Assembly (NCBI RefSeq): GCF_003112515.1
Contig: NZ_BEVZ01000015.1
Span: forward strand, 1 to 55,215
Direction: 5' to 3'
From: Streptomyces fragilis
GTDB lineage: Bacteria; Actinomycetota; Actinomycetes; Streptomycetales; Streptomycetaceae
Length of the DNA: 55,215 bases
Numbering within the stretch: position 1 is the stretch's first letter; each line of letters starts with the position of its first letter. The notes beneath the pieces are model-generated. The model was not told the origin of the DNA and did no database searches. It was given only the letters and a program-made list of their open reading frames with translations. Made by a program: the position numbers and the translations under genes. Positions 1 through 8,035 of this stretch are shown in pieces.

Positions 1-140
1 CCCGCGGAGCGGGTACCACATCGCTGCGCGATGTGCAAGCGAACCCCCGTGCTGCGCACGGGGGTTGCGCTCCCGCTCCGCGAGAGCGCTGGCGGGTGGC
101 TGCGCCACCCGCACAACCCCGATGCTGCGCATCGGGGTTG
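1..140. other. Streptomyces-type telomere of a linear replicon
   Basis: The first 13 bases are the terminal palindrome CCCGCGGAGCGGG. Close-packed hairpins with 3-nt TGC loops follow: 17-35 (8-bp stem), 42-66 (11-bp stem), 67-89 (imperfect), 92-112 (9-bp stem) and 114-140 (12-bp stem). This is the known architecture of archetypal Streptomyces telomeres, whose single-stranded 3' overhang folds up and is patched using terminal protein. Because the array starts at base 1 the window begins at, or within a few bases of, the real DNA end. The order and loop sequence make chance very unlikely. Confidence 0.95.
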
Positions 141-449
141 CCGCTCCGTACGCTGCGCTCCCGAAGCGGCGGGACCCTGTCCCGTTCGGGCTTCCGCTGC
201 GCTGCAACCCGGGCAGGCGGAATCGCTGTGCTCCTCCGCCTGGCGGTCCTTCCGGCTGCGCCTCCAGGACCGTTGGGGCCCGCTGGCGCGGGCCAGGCTG
301 GCTGCGAGAGTGGGGGCTCGTTCGTTTCGGGTTCTGGTGTAGTGGATGCATCAGAAGGATTTAGTATGTACTCTTGGCGAAAATACGGGCCACCCTCAAC
401 CACTCGATGCGGGATCAAATGCCCGCGCCTTTCGGAAAAGGGAAAACGC
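141..449. other. Telomere-proximal non-coding sequence
   Basis: I see no convincing gene here. Short dyads continue to about 235 (for example around gggaccctgtccc), consistent with the outer part of the telomere. From about 345 the sequence becomes relatively A/T-rich and probably carries the promoter of the gene at 450. Confidence 0.5.
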
Positions 450-983
450 ATGTGGAGTGCTCAGGACGTGGCGCGGGATCAGGTCCGGCGTCAGGCGAAT
501 GGCCTGGACGTCGCCGCCGTTGCGGAAAAGGTCGCGGAGGCCGCTGTCCGTGAGCGGGAGACCGCGGAGCAGTTGAGGGGCAACGGTTCCTTCTACGCGT
601 TCGAGATGGACCGGGAGCGGTTGGCTGTCATCTGGCTGGCCCAGCACGCCGAGTGGCAGCGCATCAGGGACTTGATGACTGCAGCCGGTTGGAGCGCGTA
701 CGAGCCGCAGCAGGATGTTCAGGGATCGGTGTGGGCTCGTGAGCGTGCGGAACAGCTTGCTGGTGTGCTTGAGGCACAGTCCGCCTCCGGGGAGCAGGGG
801 CGGGAGAGAGCGGGCGAGCTGCATGCGGAGGTCTGGCTGTCCGCCGCGTCCAGCCGGCTGCTCCGGTCGGTGGCCTACCGGGCTGGGCTGGCTCCCTCTC
901 AGGTCCTGGCCCAGCTCGCTGAGCGAATCGTGGTGGGCGAGGGCGGTACGGTGTCCGTCCCGCCCTTCACGCCGTCCCAGTGA
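450..983 (+). CDS. Telomere-adjacent hypothetical protein
   Basis: A 177-residue protein without a family I recognise. It is hydrophilic and Ala/Glu/Arg-rich, with long predicted helices around residues 10-60 and 85-135 (run VAEKVAEAAVRERETAEQL). There is no signal peptide or membrane segment. The frame is open upstream into the telomere, but the ATG at 450 follows an A/G-rich stretch (GGAAAAGGGAAAACGC), and sequence before it is not coding-like. It lies 43 bp upstream of the helicase gene on the same strand. Small genes of unknown role commonly precede the terminal helicase at Streptomyces ends, so a telomere-related role is possible but is inference from position only. Confidence 0.7.
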   Translation: MWSAQDVARDQVRRQANGLDVAAVAEKVAEAAVRERETAEQLRGNGSFYAFEMDRERLAVIWLAQHAEWQRIRDLMTAAGWSAYEPQQDVQGSVWARERAEQLAGVLEAQSASGEQGRERAGELHAEVWLSAASSRLLRSVAYRAGLAPSQVLAQLAERIVVGEGGTVSVPPFTPSQ

Positions 984-1026
984 TTCCCGAAGCGAGTGGG
1001 AAATAAGTCAGAGGGAGGGCTTGAGA

Positions 1027-3702
1027 ATGCTGGGTATTCAGCTTCGGGAACACCAGGTGGCGCAGAAAACAGCTTTCCGTAGGTGGGTGGGGTTCCCTGC
1101 AAGATCATCTGTGCCGTCGGGGGGTGCGCGGGGCACGATCGTGTCCGCGACCGGATCCGGGAAAACGATCACAGCCGCTGCGTGCGCGCTGGAGTGCTTC
1201 CCGGGCGGCCGGGTCCTGGTGACCGTGCCCACCCTGGACCTGCTCGTGCAGACCGCCCAGGCGTGGCGGCTGGTGGGCCACCGCGCGCCGATGGTCGCGG
1301 TGTGCTCGCTGGAGAGTGACCCGGTTCTGAAGGAGCTGGGGGTGCGCACCACCACCAACCCGATCCAGCTCGCCCTGTGGGCCGGTTCCGGGCCGGTGGT
1401 CGTGTTCGCCACGTACGCCTCTCTCGTGGACCGTGAGGGCGTCGACGCACCCGAGCAGCGGAAGGTCCGCGGGCCGCTGGAAGCCGCCCTGGCGGGCGGA
1501 GAGCGGCTCTACGGCCAGCGCATGGACGGCTTCGACCTCGCCATCGTGGACGAGGCCCACGGAACCGCCGGCGACCTCGGCCGACCCTGGGCGGCGATCC
1601 ACGACAACCAGCGGATCCCGGCGGACTTCCGGCTCTACCTGACCGCCACCCCGCGCATCCTCGCCGCGGCCCGCCCGCAGAAGGGCGCGGACGGCCAGGA
1701 GGCGGAGCTCGCGACCATGGCCGACGACCCGAACGGTACGTACGGCGCGTGGATTGCGGAGCTCGGTCTGTCGGAGGCGATCGAGCGGGAGATCCTCGCC
1801 GGATTCGAGATCGACGTACTGGAGATCCGCGACCCCTCCCCCGTCCTCGGAGAGTCCGAAGAGGCGCGGCGAGGCCGGCGTCTGGCGCTTCTGCAAGCCG
1901 CGCTCCTGGAGCACGCCGCCGCGTGGAACCTGCGCACGGTCTTGACCTTCCACCAGAAGGTGGAAGAGGCCGCCGCGTTCGCGGAGAAACTGCCCGAGAC
2001 CGCGGCCGCGCTGTATGCACGCGATGTCTCGGACGAGGACCTGACCGCCGCCGACAAGCTCCCCGCGTCGTCGATCAACGCCGCCTTCTACGACCTCGAG
2101 GCGGGCCGCCACGTACCTCCGGACCGGGTGTGGTCGGCGTGGCTGTGCGGGGACCATCTCGTCACCGAGCGGCGTGAGGTGCTGCGTCAGTTCGCGAACG
2201 GCATCGACTCGGCCGGCCGGCGGGCACACCGGGCGTTCCTGGCGAGCTGCCGCGTGCTCGGGGAAGGCGTCGACATCACCGGCGAGCGGGGGGTCGAGGC
2301 CGTGTGCTTCGCCGACACCCGCGGCTCACAGGTCGAGATCGTGCAGAACATCGGCCGAGCGCTGCGGCCCAACAAGGACGGCAGCACGAAGACTGCCCGC
2401 ATCCTCATCCCCGTCTTCCTGGAGCCCGGCGAAGACCCGACCGACATGATCGTCTCCGCCAGCTACAAACCGCTCGTAGCCGTGCTCCAGGGGCTGCGCA
2501 GCCATGATGAGCGACTCGTCGAGCAATTGACCTCCCGTGCGCTCACGAGCGGCAAGCGCAAGATCCACGTCCGGCGGGATGAGGACGGGCGGATCGTCGG
2601 GGCCAGCGGCGAGAGTGACGGCGAGGACGAGGAGCGCGAAGACGGCTCCGACGTCGCTGCCGCGTCCGCGCTGCTGCACTTCTCCTCACCCCGGGATGCG
2701 GCGACCATCGCGGCGTTCCTGCGGACCCGGGTCTACCGGCCGGAGTCGCTGGTGTGGCTCGAGGGCTACCGGGCACTGCTCCGCTGGCGGAAGGAGAACG
2801 AGATCACCGGCCTCTACGCCGTTCCCTACGACACCGAGGTCGAAGCCGGGGCCACGAGGGCGTTTCCGCTCGGGCGGTGGGTGCACCAGCAGAGAAAAGC
2901 ACTGCGGGTCGGAGAGCTGGAGCCGCGCCGCAAGGAACTGCTCGACGCGCCCGAGGCCGGGATGGTCTGGGAACCCGGCGAAGAAGCCTGGGAGAGGAAA
3001 CTCGCCGCCCTGCGCTCCTACCGGCGCGCCACCGGACACCTCGCACCACGCCAGGACCAGATGTGGGGCGAGAGCGAGATCGAGGGCCTGGTCCCGGTCG
3101 GGCAGCACATGGCCAACCTCCGCCGCAAGGGCGGCCTCGGGAAGAACCCGACGCGGGCGGAGCAGCGTGCTGCGCAGCTCGCCGCGATCGACCCCGACTG
3201 GAACTGCCCGTGGCCGCTCGACTGGCAGCGGCACTACCGCCACCTCGCGGACCTGGTCGACGCCGACGGCGCCCTGCCCGATATCGCGCCCGGCGTGCTG
3301 ATGGACGGCGACGACATTGGGCGGTGGCTCCAGCAGCAGCGCAAGCCGGGCATCTGGGCGCGGTTGTCTGCCGAGCAGCAGGAGCGGCTCACCGCGCTGG
3401 GCATCACACCGCTGAAGGCTCCGTCTGCCGCCCCGGCAGCCGCTCGTGCGACGAAGGGACCGAACAAGGCGCAGCAGGCATTCCAGCGGGGCCTGGCGGC
3501 CCTCACGCAGTGGGTCGAGCGGGAAGGCGCGGACCAGCCCGTGCCGAGGAGCCACAGCGAACAGATCACGGTCGACGGCGAGGCGGAGCCGGTGGTCGTG
3601 AAGCTGGGTGTGTGGGTCTCGAACGTTCGCACTAGGCGAGACAAGCTGACCGCGGAGCAGCTCGACACGCTACGGGAGCTGGGCATGCAGTGGGTGAAGT
3701 GA
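1027..3702 (+). CDS. TtrA-like telomere-associated SF2 helicase
   Basis: An 891-residue DEAD/DEAH superfamily II helicase. Visible motifs are Walker A SATGSGKT (about residue 40), motif II VDEAH, motif III LTATP and motif VI QNIGRALRP, covering two RecA-like domains in roughly the first 480 residues. The C-terminal 400 residues carry W-rich repeats (WERKLAALRSYRRATG, GRWLQQQRKPG, KLGVWVSNVRTRRDKL) typical of 'helicase-associated' domains. ATG 1027 follows GAGGGAGGG at 1011. Helicases of this architecture, the TtrA type, lie at the ends of Streptomyces chromosomes and linear plasmids and are linked to end function and conjugal transfer. Position, length and domains all fit, and the gene looks intact. 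Confidence 0.9.
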   Translation: MLGIQLREHQVAQKTAFRRWVGFPARSSVPSGGARGTIVSATGSGKTITAAACALECFPGGRVLVTVPTLDLLVQTAQAWRLVGHRAPMVAVCSLESDPVLKELGVRTTTNPIQLALWAGSGPVVVFATYASLVDREGVDAPEQRKVRGPLEAALAGGERLYGQRMDGFDLAIVDEAHGTAGDLGRPWAAIHDNQRIPADFRLYLTATPRILAAARPQKGADGQEAELATMADDPNGTYGAWIAELGLSEAIEREILAGFEIDVLEIRDPSPVLGESEEARRGRRLALLQAALLEHAAAWNLRTVLTFHQKVEEAAAFAEKLPETAAALYARDVSDEDLTAADKLPASSINAAFYDLEAGRHVPPDRVWSAWLCGDHLVTERREVLRQFANGIDSAGRRAHRAFLASCRVLGEGVDITGERGVEAVCFADTRGSQVEIVQNIGRALRPNKDGSTKTARILIPVFLEPGEDPTDMIVSASYKPLVAVLQGLRSHDERLVEQLTSRALTSGKRKIHVRRDEDGRIVGASGESDGEDEEREDGSDVAAASALLHFSSPRDAATIAAFLRTRVYRPESLVWLEGYRALLRWRKENEITGLYAVPYDTEVEAGATRAFPLGRWVHQQRKALRVGELEPRRKELLDAPEAGMVWEPGEEAWERKLAALRSYRRATGHLAPRQDQMWGESEIEGLVPVGQHMANLRRKGGLGKNPTRAEQRAAQLAAIDPDWNCPWPLDWQRHYRHLADLVDADGALPDIAPGVLMDGDDIGRWLQQQRKPGIWARLSAEQQERLTALGITPLKAPSAAPAAARATKGPNKAQQAFQRGLAALTQWVEREGADQPVPRSHSEQITVDGEAEPVVVKLGVWVSNVRTRRDKLTAEQLDTLRELGMQWVK

Positions 3703-3756
3703 TCAGGCAGTGGGGGCCACTGTCAATCGGGGGTGAGGGCTGCGGGTGCTGGCCAG

Positions 3757-4110
3757 TCAGGGTTGCTCGTTGTAGACCGGCGTCGTAGAAGGCGACGTTC
3801 GTGAAGGTGGCAGAGGCAGAGGCGTTGAGGTTTCTGTAGAAGGCGAGCTTGCCGCGGCCGAACCCCACGCGCAGCCAGAAGACACCCATGGAGGAAGTGT
3901 TTGGGACATGGAGCGGACCTCTGCTTTGTCCCGGGGCTCGTCGCCGACGGCCCGGCGCATTGCGTCGGCGAAGTTGCCCCAACCCCAGTCGAACCTGAGT
4001 GTGCAGTTGTCTGATGCGGCCGCGGTAGTTGTCCAGGCGGATCTTCTCCAGGAACGGTTCTCGCCCGCTGGAGAAGACCACGGGCACCGCATTGGAGATT
4101 GTGACCTATG
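3757..4110 (-). pseudogene. Double-frameshift remnant of a small protein gene
   Basis: Three segments in two minus-strand frames read as one protein. The order is VVFSSGREPFLEKIRLDNY (about 4085-4030), then CTLRFDWGWGNFADAMRRAV in another frame (about 4010-3950, continuing to WVSSGCAWG near 3870), then the first frame again with GKLAFYRNLNASASATFTN (about 3850-3790) and FYDAG. Each piece is coding-like only in its own frame, so two compensating indels have broken the gene. I do not recognise the family. The neighbour on the other side encodes a small secreted protein. Confidence 0.5.
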
Positions 4111-4233
4111 TCATCTCCATGAACCACATGTGCGCGGGAACCGTCTTACGGCCGGAGATGCCCTGGAGAAGCGACAGCTAGGACGCGGCGACCATGACCG
4201 CGTTGCCACGGGCGACAACGGGAGAGAGCACTC

Positions 4234-4617
4234 ATGAAACTGACAGTCAGGGCCGCAGTAGTAGGAGCAGTCCTCGCCGCCACCGCCGTACTGGCGCCTC
4301 CGGCAACCGCGTCGACCGACCCCAAGGACGGGGCGGTGATCCGTTGTTCAGAAGGTAAATTCTGCCTCTTTGACGGCCACAACTTCACCGGGGACGTCCT
4401 GCAGCTCGACCGGAAGGAAACCTACTTCATCGGCTGGGAGTGGAACGATCGGGCCAGCTCGGTGTGGAACCGCACCAACGGTCAAGTCTGCATCCACACC
4501 GATGCCGACCTCCGCGGCTACTACTTCGACATTCCGGCGGGTGGGCAGCAGGAATTGCTGTTCCTCTACGACAACGCGGTGTCCTCCCTCGAGGTCGGTG
4601 GCTGCTCGGGGGCGTGA
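4234..4617 (+). CDS. Secreted peptidase-inhibitor (family I36-like) protein
   Basis: A 127-residue protein. Residues 1-27 form a Sec signal peptide (MKLTVRAAVVGAVLAATAVL, cleavage near ATA-STD). The mature part has the beta/gamma-crystallin-like pattern of peptidase inhibitor family I36: CLFDGHNFTGDVLQL, DRASSVWNRTNGQVCIHTD, and a closing NAVSSLEVGGC. Cysteines at about 37, 43, 87 and 124 could pair. Streptomyces SMI-type metalloproteinase inhibitors share this fold. ATG 4234 follows GGAGAG at 4221. The gene stands alone and ends just before a hairpin terminator. The fold assignment is good. The actual protease target is unknown. Confidence 0.82.
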   Translation: MKLTVRAAVVGAVLAATAVLAPPATASTDPKDGAVIRCSEGKFCLFDGHNFTGDVLQLDRKETYFIGWEWNDRASSVWNRTNGQVCIHTDADLRGYYFDIPAGGQQELLFLYDNAVSSLEVGGCSGA

Positions 4618-4635
4618 GACGACTGGTTGACCGAA

Positions 4636-4672
4636 CCCGCCATCCACCCGCACTTCGAGAGGGGATGGCGGG
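4636..4672 (+). terminator. Intrinsic-type hairpin after the I36 inhibitor gene
   Basis: CCCGCCATCC at 4636-4645 pairs perfectly with GGATGGCGGG at 4663-4672 (10 bp, 17-nt loop), 18 bases after the stop codon. There is no U tract, as is usual for GC-rich actinomycete terminators. Confidence 0.6.
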
Positions 4673-4759
4673 AGTTGGCCGAGTGGCATCCCGCGTGGGG
4701 GGGGGCAGGCGGCCTCGATTGAGGTTCCCTGGTCGACGAGGTCGCGGGCGCGGGCGGCG

Positions 4760-4936
4760 ATGCGCAGTTGGTCCGTGGTCGGCGAGATCGATCCGCCGAC
4801 CACGGATCGTGACTGGCAGCACGTGGTCCCGGCAGTGGTGTCGTACCTGGACTCGATGGCCGGGAGCTGCCGGGTCGGCGGCCTGTCCGCCGACCTCACC
4901 ATCGCGGAATTGGCCAGGGGGGCGTTGCCCGGGTAG
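4760..4936 (+). pseudogene. 58-codon ORF, probable gene remnant
   Basis: An ATG-to-TAG frame reads MRSWSVVGEIDPPTTD, then DWQHVVPAVVSYLDSMAG and LSADLTIAELARGALPG. The second half looks like genuine protein (amphipathic helix, balanced composition), whereas flanking sequence does not. There is no clear ribosome binding site. The rest of 4673-5130 shows only one other scrap, a minus-strand N-terminus starting at 5110 (MTSSDYILQLVRQALDDF) that loses coding character after about 25 residues. No function can be assigned. Confidence 0.3.
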
Positions 4937-5128
4937 GGGGTGAGGTCCCCGAGGGGGAGGGTGACGAGCCGCTGGAAGACCGCCCGGTGGAGGCCGGGGC
5001 GGGTGCGGGGGCGGGAGTCTTGCGGGCCATGGCGGGACTTTCAGGGGCTTGCTGTCGAAGTCGTCCAGCGCCTGCCGCACGAGTTGGAGGATGTAATCAC
5101 TTGAGGTCATGACAGGACTTCAGGAAGT

Positions 5129-5420
5129 GTGCGGTCAGCCTCGCAGCGCATCAACCCGGTCGGTGGCCGCCCTCTGGTCGACGAAGCCCGGGTGGCGGCC
5201 GGTGCGGTGGTCGCGCAGCGCGCCTGCGAAGGCGACGAGGCGGATCATCAGCAGTGGTGGCTGATCTCGGTGGGTACCGTCGCTGATGGCTGCTTGGTCG
5301 ACGAGATCGTGAACCGGAGCAGCGGTCTGCTTCTGGGCGTTGAAGCCAACGCCCGTGGTGGTCACGCAGTGCTGGGCGGAGGGCGACCACGGTGGCGGGC
5401 AGTGGCAGTTGTTGCCGGTG
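5129..5420 (+). pseudogene. Ricin-B-type lectin fragment
   Basis: Within an open frame, VVAQRACEGDEADHQQWWL (about 5200-5257) and EIVNRSSGLLLGVEANARGG (about 5300-5360) match the beta-trefoil lectin pattern 'QxW ... hVNRxSGhhLxV'. Only about one of the usual three subdomains is present, with no signal peptide, catalytic domain or good start. It is therefore scored as a remnant of a secreted carbohydrate-binding protein. The match rests on pattern recognition alone. Confidence 0.4.
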
Positions 5421-5502
5421 TGACTAGCTGGGGGCAGAAGCGGCCTCGCCTGCCCTGCCCTCAGCCCTTTCAGCCGGGCGTCACCCGGCCGCAGGTCTGG
5501 AT

Positions 5503-5919
5503 TTGCTGCCGCCGCACCTGGTCCGGCTCGGCTTCGACTACGTCCTGGCCGTGGCGGCCGGAGACGACGGCACGGCGGCGCGGTTCACGCCCGAGGTGGG
5601 GCAACTGCCGGGACTGCTGCCTGTCATCGCGGATTTGGTCGTCTTCCCCGTGACCGCGCTGTCCGGCGACACCGACCCCTGCACCGACTCCTTCGTCCTG
5701 GACGAGGTCGGCGTCCTCTACCTGGCGGCGATCCGCGCGTGGGCGGCGCATGCCCCGCGACCGCCGGACCGGGAGTCGCCCGCACCCTCGCGCACTTCGT
5801 GGCCCAGTTCGTCGCCGATGCACCGGCCGACGCCGTCCGGGCTCTGCAGGGGCTGCGCGACGAGCAGGTCGCGGGGGCCCGCACGGTGGTGGGGAATGTG
5901 GTGGCTCTGCACCGCTGAC
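5503..5919 (+). pseudogene. Frameshifted gene of unknown function
   Basis: The frame from 5503 reads as protein (LPPHLVRLGFDYVLAVAAGD ... DSFVLDEVGVLYLAAIRAWA) to about 5745. Coding character then moves to another frame (ARTLAHFVAQFVADAPADAV, then RTVVGNVVALHR and stop at 5919), so a single indel near 5745-5765 splits the gene. The joined product would be about 139 residues. I do not recognise it. About 60 bp of its middle (from 5650) recurs at 10027, so pieces of this gene were copied locally. Confidence 0.5.
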
Positions 5920-5957
5920 CGCACCACCGCACCACCGCACCACCGCACCACCGCACC
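5919..5957. repeat. Tandem 8-mer repeat (CGCACCAC)n
   Basis: Four and a half copies of the 8-bp unit CGCACCAC begin at the stop codon of the preceding pseudogene. The same 8-mer is abundant in the repeat field at 52.9-54.2 kb. Confidence 0.85.
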
Positions 5958-6615
5958 GGATGGGGGTGCACCGGTGCGGTGAAGCGCACCCACCCAGTGC
6001 GTGCCGTGCGGTGGTGCGCGCACCGGTGCGGCCGGCGCGTGGAAGTGGTGCGCACCGGGTGGGCACCATTGGGTCCGCTCAGTGGCTGGCTTCCCGGCCG
6101 CGGTGCGGTCCGGGCTGTGGGCGGTGCGCCTGCTGGTCGCCCTCGCGCACCTGGTGCGTCTTCTCGGCATCGCTGTCGCCGCGCCGGTGTCGGGGCACGC
6201 CAGAAACGCCACTGGTTACCCACTGGTGGGAGGCCAGCTGGTCAGATGTGCCGCCCTGCCCGGGGCGGTCACAGGGGGGCGTGCGAGGGCTGGCTGTGTG
6301 GCGACCCGATGTACCACCCCTCTTCTGAGTGAACCCTGACGGCACCTGTTGTTGCCCGAACGTTTTTCCGGGACCTTCCGGTCCGGGCGCGGGACACACT
6401 GACTGCGAAGTTGATCTTCGTGCGGGAGACATTGCGCACGGCACCGGAACGCGGGGCTGGTCCTGCTTCCGGCATGCCGGCGGCTGCGCGGTGCCCGCCC
6501 TGGCCCCCACCTTCACCGACCGCTGTCTTCCGCCGTGCCGGCGGCCGGCAGCGGTCGGCGGCCGGTGTTGCGCCCGGGCCGGGTGCTCGCATTTCTCGCA
6601 CCCTGAGCGGAGGTA
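5958..6615. other. Non-coding stretch before the glycosyltransferase gene
   Basis: No gene is supported in these roughly 660 bases. There are GC-rich dyads near 5960-6030 (GTGCGCGCACCGGTGCG and related GGTGCGG words) resembling the 8-mer repeat just upstream. All long open frames here are composition artefacts. The promoter of the following operon should lie between about 6330 and 6600. Confidence 0.4.
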
Positions 6616-6619
6616 GTGC

Positions 6620-8035
6620 GTGCAGGAGGACAGGGCGGCGCGGCGCCCTCGGCGACCGGCGGCCAGGGCGGCGGCCGGGAGAGGGGCGTCGATCGTTGCC
6701 CGGGTGTACGGGTATCCGCCCGACCACAACGCTGGTTCGGAGTGGATGCTGCACTCGATGCTGCGGCCGCTGGCCGAGCGGGGTCACCGGGTGGAGGTGT
6801 GGCTGTCGCACCCGGGCAAGTCCGGGAAGGGTTACGAGATCGACGGGGTGCACGTGGTCCCGTTCCAGCAGGGCCTGGAGTTCGCCGCCCGGGCCCGCAC
6901 CGCCGACGTGCTGGTCTCCCACTACGAGAACGTGCCGCTGGTGGCGGGCCTCGCCCGCGACGCGGACGTGCCGGTGGCGGTGATCTGCCACGACAACTTT
7001 CCCGCGAGCTTCCACAATGCGGCCGGCGCCGACCTCGTCGTCTACAACAGCCAGTGGATCCGCCGCGACGGCGAGATCTTCTACTCCGGCTTCCCCGAGG
7101 AGTTCCTGCCCCGGCGCAGCATCGTGGTGCGGCCCCCGGTGATCGCGGAGGAGTACCGCACGCGGCCCGGCGACTGTGTGACGCTGGTGAACCTCAACGC
7201 GGACAAGGGTGGGGACCTGTTCTGGAACATTGCGGCGTGGATGCCGCAGTGGCGCTTCCTCGGGGTTCGCGGCGCCTACGGCCAGCAGATCGAGCCGCCG
7301 CCGCGGATGCCGAACTGCGAGGTCCTTCACTCGGTGCCCGGGCAGCGGATGCGTGAGCACGTCTACAGCCGTTCGAGGGTGATCCTCATGCCCAGCCTGT
7401 ACGAGTCGTGGGGGCGGGTGGCGATCGAGGCGTTCGCCTCCGGCATCCCCGTGGTCGCCCATCCCACCCCGGGCCTGGTCGAGGCGCTCGGGCAGGCCGG
7501 GATCTTCGCCTACCGTGACGACCCCTCCGCCTGGATCGACGCCCTCACCCACCTGAAGGACCCGCAGGTGTGGGCCCGTGCCTCGAAGCGGGCTCTGGCC
7601 CGCTCCGACGAACTCAGTGCCACCAGCGACCTCGACGTGTGGTGCGACGCCGTCGAGGACCTGGCGCGCGCCCATCGGCCGCAGGGACCACGCGGACGCG
7701 CCGTGGCCGGCCTCGCCGGCGCCGCGTCCGCGGGCGCCCGCAGCCTGCGCGACGGGGCGGCCGCCGGTCTGCCCCGCCTTCCCTCCCTGCGAGCGGCGAG
7801 AGATGTCCGGGACGGCCGGTGCGGGCGCGCGGGCCTCGGGCAGAGCCCGGGCCGGCCGGACACGAGTCCGGAATCCGGCGGGGCCGGTGACGGCCGGGCG
7901 GCCTGGTCGCACGAATGCGACAAGGGCCTGGAGAAGACCGGCCGCGCCGACGGCACGGTGCGCCGCAGGAGCGCAGCCATCCAGCCACCGACGACCGCTC
8001 TGGTCGGTCTCCGACGAAAGGACGCCACTTCATGA
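6620..8035 (+). CDS. GT4-type glycosyltransferase
   Basis: A 471-residue protein. Residues about 25-370 form a two-Rossmann (GT-B) glycosyltransferase: an N-terminal acceptor domain (VARVYGYPPDHNAGSEWML, near residue 30) and a C-terminal nucleotide-sugar domain with the family-4 EX7E-type motif YESWGRVAIEAFASGIPVV. The last 100 residues are Arg/Ala/Gly-rich and beyond the usual family end. GTG 6620 sits close to GGAGGT at 6609. The coding-like part starts about residue 20, so the true start could be later. The stop overlaps the next gene's ATG by 4 bp, implying translational coupling and suggesting the glycine-rich protein or its surface context as target (inference). The sugar donor is unknown. 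Confidence 0.8.
   Translation: MQEDRAARRPRRPAARAAAGRGASIVARVYGYPPDHNAGSEWMLHSMLRPLAERGHRVEVWLSHPGKSGKGYEIDGVHVVPFQQGLEFAARARTADVLVSHYENVPLVAGLARDADVPVAVICHDNFPASFHNAAGADLVVYNSQWIRRDGEIFYSGFPEEFLPRRSIVVRPPVIAEEYRTRPGDCVTLVNLNADKGGDLFWNIAAWMPQWRFLGVRGAYGQQIEPPPRMPNCEVLHSVPGQRMREHVYSRSRVILMPSLYESWGRVAIEAFASGIPVVAHPTPGLVEALGQAGIFAYRDDPSAWIDALTHLKDPQVWARASKRALARSDELSATSDLDVWCDAVEDLARAHRPQGPRGRAVAGLAGAASAGARSLRDGAAAGLPRLPSLRAARDVRDGRCGRAGLGQSPGRPDTSPESGGAGDGRAAWSHECDKGLEKTGRADGTVRRRSAAIQPPTTALVGLRRKDATS

Noticed and set aside
33..449. Upstream extension of the 450-983 frame into the telomere
   Set aside because: Sequence is hairpin DNA with no coding character; the ATG at 450 with an A/G-rich leader is better.
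1105..2229. Long open frames opposite the helicase
   Set aside because: Arg/Gly/Pro-rich shadow frames caused by high GC; the plus strand has all helicase motifs.
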